DNA from: Scalesia atractyloides
Taxonomy: Eukaryota; Streptophyta; Magnoliopsida; Asterales; Asteraceae
Reading direction: 5' to 3'
NCBI GenBank assembly: GCA_947069175.1
Contig: CAMTDV010000007.1
Location: forward strand, 55,013,583 to 55,077,582
DNA length: 64,000 bases
Below the pieces are notes generated by a model. The model ran no database searches and was not told the DNA's origin. It saw only the letters and a program-made list of their open reading frames with translations. Of this stretch, positions 56,700 to 64,000 are shown in pieces (within the stretch, counting starts at the first letter, position 1; every line of letters begins with the position of its first letter). The position numbers and the translations under genes are program-made.

Positions 56700-57112
56700 C
56701 AGGTAAGACACACAGTCCAGTGGTGGACTGTGTGCAACACACGTACACGTCCCCGGTTCGAACCTGATTCACTGTTGTACCTCTGTTATATAAACAGTTT
56801 TGTTTTTGTTACATCATGTCTAGCCGTAGTATGTATATAAATATAATTGAAAAGCAAGTTTTGACGGGTTAGACACCCAGCCCAGTTGGACCGGGCTGGG
56901 TGCACAACACATAAGAGGTCACGGGTTCGAAACTTATGTCAAGCACCGGTCCAACCCTATAAATCTTTTTAAATATAAATCAATTTCTGAAATCAACTAA
57001 ATATGTGTTAATGTAATTAAAATCCAGATTCTTACGGGTTAGACACGTAGCTCAGTTGGAAGAGTTGCGTGCACGTGAACGTGAGGTCTCAAGTTCGAAT
57101 CTGTACACACGC
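56700..57112 (+). repeat. tRNA-like sense modules b, c, d in C 5' LTR
   Basis: Module b 56700-56775, c 56864-56943, d 57034-57112. Hairpins: b CACACAGTCCA/TGGACTGTGTG, c CACCCAGCCC/GGGCTGGGTG, d CACGTAGCTC/GAGTTGCGTG, each followed about 25-35 bases later by a TTCGAA motif. They lie 300-710 bp downstream of the TATA box, so within the predicted RNA leader. Confidence 0.8.
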
Positions 57113-58072
57113 GTGCCAACTCCCTAGCGAACCGGTCTGTCAGTCTTGTCAGAACTGACAAGATTTTTTTAATATTATTTTATTTTATTATTTTAATTCC
57201 ATGGTTTTATTTAAAGGAAAAATCAATTAAAAATATATTATATTGTTGTTCCAAGGGTTAATACATCATTAAAACTCACAAAAAGAGTCCAAAAACTTAA
57301 ATAAAAGATAACAACCTAAATAATAGTTTGTCTATTTACCGAGTTATCACGTTATTATTTTTAGGTTAGTATTTCTTCATCGGTTAACTCCGCAACTCGT
57401 GCGCTCTCTTTACCACTCAAGAATACGCACCCAAGGTGAGTGAATCTCTATAAATTCCCCGTTTTAATCACATTTTGGGGTGTATCATGTGTAGTACCAT
57501 CTCTTTTTTTATTTAACGTTTGTGCTAACATCATCTTGTGACCAAATCTGTATTGTTTATTATGTGGGTTATATGTGGATACATTTTATCATTTCAGTGC
57601 AATCATTTCATTAGGCACATCAGTTCCTCGTGGGATACGGGTTGAGCATCAGGTGCCTCATTAGATCGGATCCGTTTGATTGAGCCTTGATCTCAGATAC
57701 ATCATCATTTTATGTCATATATTCATTCAATGTGGTTGTGATTTATTAATATATACATTTGCTCACATGTGATTATGCACAATTTTATTTAAACAGTGAT
57801 AAAATTTAGTTACTTAAATATTTTATCAAGGTTCACTCGCCAACTTTTGTTGACCCAAATTTTCTCTGTTTTACGCATGATAAAGGTGATCAAGTTGAGG
57901 AAAGAAACACCTAGGATGGCCTTAGAGGAATAATCAAGTTATTCTATTGGATAAATCGTTTGGTTTATTATTTGTGTTTGTATGAAGTTTTGTGTTGGAT
58001 ATTTGAATTTAATTTGAATTTAATAAATACGAAACTTGTTAGTAAATATCATGAGCTTTGGTGATAACCCAA

Positions 58073-59790
58073 GCTCTCACAGGAAACCCCATTAACCCTC
58101 CAAACCAAGAAGGCCAAAACGTCGCCAACCCTCCTCCAAAAACCACTAAATGCACCTACAAACACTTCAAGTCCTGCGATCCCCTAAAATATGAAGGGAC
58201 TGAAGGTGTCACCGCTCTCCTCCATTGGTTTGTGGAGATGGAAAACACCTTTCTCAATTGCGACTGTCCTGAGGATCGCAAGGTACGTTACGCAACTGGA
58301 AGATTGTTTGGGGTAGCCCTTACCTGGTGGAACATGGAAAAAGGTAAGCGAGGTGTGGAAGATGCCATGGCCTTATCATGGGAGGAATTGAGAGAAGTAT
58401 TGACAAGACGCTTCTGTCCTAGGAGCGAGATCAAAAAGCTTGAAGATGAATTCTATTCTCTAAAGCAAAAGGAAGGGGATCATACCTCCTACAACAAGAG
58501 GTTTCTTGAATTGAACCAGATGGTTCCCAATCTGTTCACCCCATTATACCGTTTAATTGAGCACTATATTCGAGGCCTCCCCTCGAAAATCCAAGATTCG
58601 GTTTTAAGCACTTCTCCTGCAACACTCGAAGCTGCAATGGAGTTAGCCACGAAACTTACTGAAAATCGCATTCGAAATGGCGATTTTAAAGATGAGAAGA
58701 AGAAAACGCCCGTTGAGACCCCACCTTCAACCCACTCAGGTTCATTCTCGAAGTTTGCTGGTAAGAGGAAGCGAAATGGCAAGAACTTTGCTGTCACCCA
58801 AACCAACCCTTCCATCACTGCTGCTCCAATCACCCAAGTTGCCCCTCCAGCCGCACCATTAAAAAGGCCATACACTGGCCCACACCCAAAGTGTAACCGT
58901 TGCCAATACCATCACCCTCCTGAGAACCCTTGCCAACATTGCACAAGTTGTGGCCGTGCAGGTCACACTATCCAAACCTGTCGTACCCTTCAGCGATCAA
59001 ACCGCAACCAGCCTCCAACCCAAACCCAAAACCAAATGGTGGGCCAAGCCCAACAACCCTTACTTCTACCACCTGCACAACCCACAACCCAACCTTACTA
59101 CCAACCCATAAGAGCCTGTTTTAACTGTGGGGACCCAAACCACTTCAGAAATACTTGCCCACGCCTGGTGAACATCATCCATGCCCAAGCCCAAGCAAAC
59201 CCGGTAAACCAAGCTAACCAAGCTCCTCCACCTGCTAGAGGAAGAGCTTTCAATATCAACGTAAACCAAGCAAGGGCTGACAACAATGTGGTCAACGGTG
59301 CGTTTCTCATAAATGGTAGTTATGTGTCCATATTATTTGATACTGGTGCGGAAAAGAGCTTTGTATCTTTAGAATTTGAATCTATTCTCAACCGATCTCG
59401 TGTTAGTCTCGCTGAATCGCTCACGGTGGAAGTTGCTGACGGAGAACCCATTTCGTTAAATTCTATCATACGTGGCTGCACTCTTACCTTAAATGATCAT
59501 GACTTCTCGATTGACCTCATTCCTATGAATTTGGGAAGTTTCGATGTTATCATCGGTGTGGACTGGCTCAGGCAACATCATGCCGAAGTGGTGTGCCATG
59601 AAAAGTTCATTCGTATTCCTCTCGCCAATGGTCAGACCCTACGTATCTTTGGAGAAACTCCTTCGAAAGGGCTCAAATTAATGTCCTGCCTTCAAGCTCG
59701 AAGTTATATTTGCAAGGATTACGTCGCATTTCTAGCTCACATCGTCAAGAAGGAAGGCAAAGAAGGAAGCTCGAAGAAATCCCATCGTGA
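58073..59790 (+). pseudogene. C gag and protease (N-terminus deleted)
   Basis: In frame with a chance start at 58058. True gag begins at QALTGNPINPPNQ, matching roughly residue 40 of B gag. Then the gag core (ALLHWFVEMENTFLNCD, LFGVALTWWN), knuckles CTSCGRAGHTIQTC and CFNCGDPNHFRNTC, and protease LFDTGAEKSFVS with IIGVDWLRQH. Near 59760 and 59785 two single-base frame changes separate it from RT; the open frame runs on to 59863 as junk. Confidence 0.88.
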
Positions 59791-60283
59791 AAGAATTTCT
59801 GCAAGTTTTTCCCGACGATGTTTCAGGACTTCCTCCTGTGCGAGAAGTCGAATTTCGAATTGATCTTGTGCCTGGTGCTACACCAGTCACAAAATCTCCC
59901 TATAGGTTAGCCCCATCCGAGATGCAAGAGTTGGCTAGTCAGCTGCAAGAGCTGACTGACAAAGGATTCATACGTCCTAGCTCGTCGCCTTGGGGTGCAC
60001 CTGTTCTTTTTGTGAAGAAGAAAGATGGAACGTTTCGTATGTGCATTGATTATAGAGAACTCAACAAGTTGATTGTTAAGAATCGCTATCCATTGCCTCG
60101 TATTGATGACCTCCTAGATCAACTTCAAGGTGCCACCTGTTTTTCGAAAATCGATCTTCGTTCTGGGTATCATCAGCTTAGAGTGCGCGAAGAAGATATT
60201 CCAAAAACTGCCTTTCGAACTCGTTATGGTCATTACAAGTTCATGCTTATGCCTTTCGGATTAACCAACGCCCCGCTGTCTTC
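59787..60283 (+). pseudogene. C reverse transcriptase, N-terminal part
   Basis: FRIDLVPGATPVTKSPYRLA, MCIDYRELNKLIVKNRYPLP, CFSKIDLRSGYHQLRV and MPFGLTNAP. A one-base loss in the NAP-AVF stretch at about 60272 shifts the frame. Confidence 0.88.
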
Positions 60284-61602
60284 ATGGATTTAATGAATAG
60301 GGTATGTAAACCTTATCTCAACCGTTTTGTCATAGTCTTCATCGACGATATTCTTATCTACTCCAAGTCAAAATCCGACCATGAGCAACATCTTCGACTC
60401 ATCCTTACACTCTTAAGGACTGAAAAGCTTTATGCTAAGTTCTCAAAATGTGAATTCTGGTTAAGAGAGGTACAATTTCTTGGTCACGTTGTCAATGACA
60501 AAGGGATTCATGTTGATCCTTCGAAAATCAAGGCAGTGCAAGAATGGCAAGCGCCGCATACCCCTACCGAAGTTAGGTCATTTCTTGGCTTGGCTGGTTA
60601 TTATCGACGCTTCATTGCCAATTTCTCTCGTATCGCCGTTCCGCTCACGACCTTGACTCACAAGGGAAAACCTTTCATTTGGGGACCCAAGCAAGAGGAG
60701 GCCTTCCAAACTTTGAAACAAAAGCTTTGTGACGCACCTATCCTTACACTCCCTGAGGGTTGCAATGACTTTGTGGTTTATTGCAACGCATCTGGGCAAG
60801 GTTTAGGCTGTGTACTGATGCAAAGAGGAAAGGTGATAGCGTATGCCTCTAGGAAACTCAAAGTACATGAGAAGAATTACACCACCCACGACCTGGAACT
60901 TGGAGCGGTCGTGTTTGCTCTAAAGATATGGAGACATTATCTCTATGGTACCAAGTGTGAAATATACACTGATCACAAGAGTCTCCAACACATCTTCAAT
61001 AAAAAAGAGTTGAACATGAGGCAACGAAGATGGGTCGAACTTCTCAATGATTACGATTGTGAGATTCGATATCATCCTGGCAAGGCAAAGGTTGTGGCTG
61101 ATGCGCTCAGTCGAAAGGGTTATGCAAATTCCATTCATCTTCTATGTTCGCAAATTGTAACCGACATCAAAGATCGAATACGAGCAGCTCAACATATTTC
61201 CGTAACGGAAAATGACATACGCGATGAGCTGTCATGTGGAGCTGAACTCAAAATCGAAACCAAATCCGATGGTATTCTGTACTATTTAAACCGTATTTGG
61301 ATTCCCGATCGTGACAACCTTCGTAATTTCCTCATGAACGAGGCACACAAAACACGATACTCTGTACATCCAGGAGCCGATAAGATGTATCAAGACTTAC
61401 GATACACCTACTGGTGGCCTGGCATGAAGAAGGATATCGTTGTTTTTATTTCCAAGTGCCTTACATGTTCCAAAGTAAAAGTTGAACATCAAAGACCTTC
61501 AGGACTCCTAATCCAACCCGAAATACCTGTATGGAAGTGGGAAAATGTAACCATGGACTTTATTACCGGGTTACCTCGCACTTCCAGTGGGTATGACACC
61601 AT
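60284..61602 (+). pseudogene. C reverse transcriptase end, RNase H, integrase start
   Basis: RT active site FVIVFIDDILIYS, VRSFLGLAGYYRRF, and RNase H FVVYCNASGQGLGCVLMQ, where Asn replaces the conserved catalytic Asp of B (FVVYCDASG). IYTDHKSLQHIF and the integrase zinc part HPGADKMYQDL/CLTCSKVKVEHQ follow. It ends at GYDTIW-stop because one G is missing near 61605. Confidence 0.88.
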
Positions 61603-62607
61603 ATGGTAATCATTGATCGTCTTACAAAATCAGCTCATTTCATTCCGATTCGCGAGGACTTCAAGAACGAGAAGTTACCTCGTATCTACATCAGCAAAAT
61701 CGTAAGCCGTCATGGTGTACCAATAAGCATCATTTCAGACCGTGATGGTCGTTTCACTTCCCGAACATGGCAAACCGTACAAACTGCTTTGGGTACCCGT
61801 TTAGACCTCAGTACCGCCTTTCACCCTCAGACTGATGGTCAATTTGAGCGCACCATCCAAACCCTCGAAGACATGTTTCGAGCATGTGTCATAGACTTCA
61901 AAGGGAATTGGGACGCTCATCTACCGTTAGTCGAGTTTTCGTACAACAATAGCTATCATTCAAGTATCAGCATGGCTCCTTTCGAAGCTTTATATGGTCG
62001 TAAATGCCGATCTCCAGTATGTTGGCACGAAATTGGTGAAGCACAAATCACCGGACCTGATTTGATTCAAGAAAAAACCGACAAAATTATTCAAATTCGA
62101 AACAATCTTCTAGCGGCTCAAAGTCGTCAGAAGAGTTACGCTGACAAACGACGAAAGCCCTTGGAGTTTGGCGTTGGTGATCAAGTACTTCTGAAAGTAT
62201 CACCGTGGAAGGGAGTGGTTCGTTTTGGTCAAAACGGCAAGCTAGCACCACGCTATGTAGGACCTTTCAAGATACTCGAAAGAGTAGGTCCTGTAGCATA
62301 CAAGCTTGACCTACCAGAAGAACTTAATAGAATTCACCCCACATTCCATGTATCAAAATTGAAAAAGTGCCTCGCTGACGAAAACCTCAATATCCCTCTA
62401 GCAGACATTCAAGTTGATGAATCAATGCACTTCGTTGAAAGACCAGTAGAAGTCATGGATTTCGGTGAGAAGCGCTCGAGACGAAGTCGTATTCCAATCG
62501 TTAGGGTGCGTTGGGAGTCAAAACGAGGGCCTGAGTTTACTTGGGAACGTGAAGACTCAATGCGCGAAAAATACTCGCATCTCTTTCCAGCTACAACCAC
62601 TACTTAA
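61603..62607 (+). pseudogene. C integrase with chromodomain-like tail
   Basis: A 334-residue frame with IISDRDGRFTS, FHPQTDGQFERTIQTLEDM, YADKRRKPLEFGVGDQVLL, and tail RSRIPIVRVRWESKRGPEF. Very similar to the matching part of B. It needs a frameshift to connect to upstream integrase. Confidence 0.88.
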
Positions 62608-62626
62608 ATTTCGGGATGAAATTTCT

Positions 62627-62640
62627 AAAAGTAGGGGATA
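62627..62640 (+). promoter_or_regulatory. polypurine tract of C
   Basis: AAAAGTAGGGGATA just before the 3' LTR, identical in core to that of B. Confidence 0.88.
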
Positions 62641-62723
62641 TCGTAACCTCCGTGTAAATCGGGTTTCAAAAAAAAAACCGCTCCTTATGTTTCAATAAAA
62701 GAATATTTAATTACGTCGTCCAA

Positions 62724-62762
<39 letters not shown>

Positions 62763-62944
62763 ATTTAAAATGCATCTAAAATAAAGGTTAATAAGTTTGA
62801 GATAATTTTTATGAAACAATAATTAATCAATTTAATAAAAATAGCAAAAGGTTTAGGATAATCTTAATAAAATAAATAATCAATTAAATATTAAACATAC
62901 ATATAACTAGTAATTGTTTGATCTTAATTAAAATAAATAAAAAA

Positions 62945-63010
62945 GGGCGAACCGGGATCGAACCCGGGTTCCCCCGGTTGACACACACCACCAACACAAC
63001 TGCGCTGCAC
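62945..63010 (-). repeat. tRNA-like module a' (antisense) in C 3' LTR
   Basis: Same as 56101-56170 with one or two changes. Confidence 0.65.
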
Positions 63011-63245
63011 ACACCACTTGCGCTTTAATCAAAAACATAATTCTCTTATACTCAGCTTAACATAAAGTCTGCAACTATACCAGAAACAAATCACGCGCCT
63101 TTCCTTCTTGTTTGAATCATCCGACTGGTCAACCTTCGGCTATTTACGGTAAACTGAACCATTTTGGCTGTCATCCTCCTGGCAATTATCAATCATTGAA
63201 TCAAGTTTCCAAATAACAAAAATCGAACCTCCTCTGTCTTTCATA

Positions 63246-63253
63246 TATAAATA
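63246..63253 (+). promoter_or_regulatory. TATA box of C 3' LTR
   Basis: TATAAATA, matching that at 56400. Confidence 0.72.
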
Positions 63254-63553
63254 TTAACCAATTTCGCATTAACCAACTCGCTCATTCACTCTCTAAAAAC
63301 CTGTCATCGGAAAACTTTGGTCACCGGAGAAACCCACCAGAATAACTGAAACCCACCCGCCGGAGCTCAAGACCCTCCGTTCCGGTTCTACGGTAGATTC
63401 CCACTCACCCTTCCTTTTTTGTTAAAGTAACTTTAACACTTTGTTGTTATGAGGGAACCAAGATTTCATGGGCGGGTACAGGTTTGGGTAAATTCAAATT
63501 GATGAAGACGAAGTGTGTTACGGGTTTTAAGTAATTAAAATCTAAGATTCAAA

Positions 63554-63965
63554 CAGGTTAGACACACAGTCCAGTGGTGGAATGTGTGCAAACACACGTA
63601 CACGTCCCCGGTTCGAACCTGATTCACTGCCGTACCTCTGTTATATAAACGGTTTTGTTTTTGTTACATCATGTCTAGCCGTAGTATGTATATAAATATA
63701 ATTGAAAAGCAAGTTTTGACGGGTTAGACACCCAGCCCAGTTGGCCGGGCTGGGTGCACAACACATAAGAGGTCACGGATTCGAAACTTATGTCAAGCAC
63801 CGGTCCAACCCTATAAATCTTTTTAAATATAAATCAATTTCTGAAAATCAACTAAATAGTGTATTAGTGTAATTAAAATCCATATTCTTACGGGTTAGAC
63901 ACGTAGCTCAGTTGGAAGAGCTGCGTGCACGTGAACGTGAGGTCTCAAGTTCGAATTTGTACACA
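63554..63965 (+). repeat. tRNA-like sense modules b, c, d in C 3' LTR
   Basis: Module b 63554-63625, c 63720-63797, d 63891-63965. Module b has one unpaired change in its stem (GGAATGTG for GGACTGTG). Module d restores GAGCTGCGTG, a better pairing partner than in the 5' LTR. Confidence 0.78.
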
Positions 63966-64000
63966 CGCGTGCCAACTCCCTAGTGAACCGGTCTGTCAGT

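Larger units (their letters stand above)
55801..58072 (+). repeat. element C 5' LTR, 3' end deleted
   Basis: Starts TGTAACCTCCGTG. The LTR can be followed to GGTGATAACCCAA near 58072; from the B LTR about 40 more bases would be expected. From there the sequence goes directly into the middle of gag. Confidence 0.9.
55801..64000 (+). mobile_element. Ty3/gypsy LTR retrotransposon C (runs past window end)
   Basis: 5' LTR 55801-58072 (its 3' end deleted), gag-pol 58073-62607, purine tract, 3' LTR 62642 onward, cut by the window. Its proteins closely resemble those of B, and its LTR has the same layout and tRNA-like modules. It is inserted in A3 gag after flank AAATC. Gag-pol has several single-base frameshifts, and the primer site and first part of gag are missing. 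Confidence 0.93.
62642..64000 (+). repeat. element C 3' LTR (cut by window end)
   Basis: Starts CGTAACCTCCGTG (TG changed to CG), colinear with 55801 onward. TATA box at 63246-63253. Confidence 0.92.

Noticed and set aside
58564..59310. Minus-strand frames across element C gag
   Set aside because: Antisense shadows of gag.
1..64000. Endogenous pararetrovirus or bacterial-type operon
   Set aside because: No movement, coat or transactivator-like proteins; all RT regions are flanked by LTRs, integrase and purine tracts typical of Ty1/copia or Ty3/gypsy, and no prokaryotic gene order is present.

Overview
This window is repeat-dense nuclear DNA from a flowering plant. The support is plant-type Ty1/copia and Ty3/gypsy retrotransposons primed by initiator tRNA-Met, hAT, Mutator-like and PIF/Harbinger-like DNA elements, and a single-exon protein with a plant-like look. 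A eudicot such as a member of the Asteraceae is my guess from the look of the long LTRs; no sequence proves it. Almost every base belongs to a transposable element, and most elements sit inside one another. I could fix many borders by matching target-site duplications (TSDs).

Layout. (1) 1-1625: AT-rich flank with a ~178-bp tandem repeat. (2) 1631-21004: a decayed Ty1/copia element (TSD CATAC). Its gag is split by an unclassified insertion, which holds a solo LTR of gypsy family 'A' (4251-16317, TSD TTGTA), which holds a non-coding long-LTR (LARD-like) element 'D' (7183-15821, TSD CTTAG), which holds a small MITE. (3) 21606-22862: a foldback Mutator-like MITE (TSD TTATTTTAA) with a hAT-like MITE inside. 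(4) 22873-35273: a hAT-type MITE (8-bp TSD ATTTTAAC) holding a PIF/Harbinger-like element with Myb/SANT and transposase-tail remnants, which holds a minus-strand Ty3/gypsy element 'B' (23243-34104). (5) 35274-43922: the least transposon-packed stretch, with the only credible host gene (38509-38967, minus strand), further MITEs, a LINE scrap, a SINE candidate, and a copia-type LTR rich in a repeated ATCGTTTGG motif. (6) 43923-64000: a plus-strand family A LTR interrupted by a minus-strand family A element, which holds a solo B LTR (47164-49815, TSD ATTTT) and a plus-strand element 'C' (55801 to beyond the window end) related to B.

How the parts work together. The B and C elements encode the usual gag, protease, reverse transcriptase, RNase H and integrase, with a few nonsense and frameshift lesions. 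The LTRs of families A to D and of the copia element carry recognisable TATA boxes.

The most interesting signal is in the LTRs of B and C. All five copies carry the same ordered set of four tRNA-like modules. One is antisense and upstream of the TATA box. Three are sense and downstream, spaced about 165-175 bp, and so should lie in the genomic RNA leader. The three sense modules share a GGTTAGACAC start, a 10-11 bp hairpin whose two sides change together between modules, and a TTCGA B-box-like motif. This looks like a duplicated, structure-conserving, tRNA-derived RNA array within a retrotransposon LTR.
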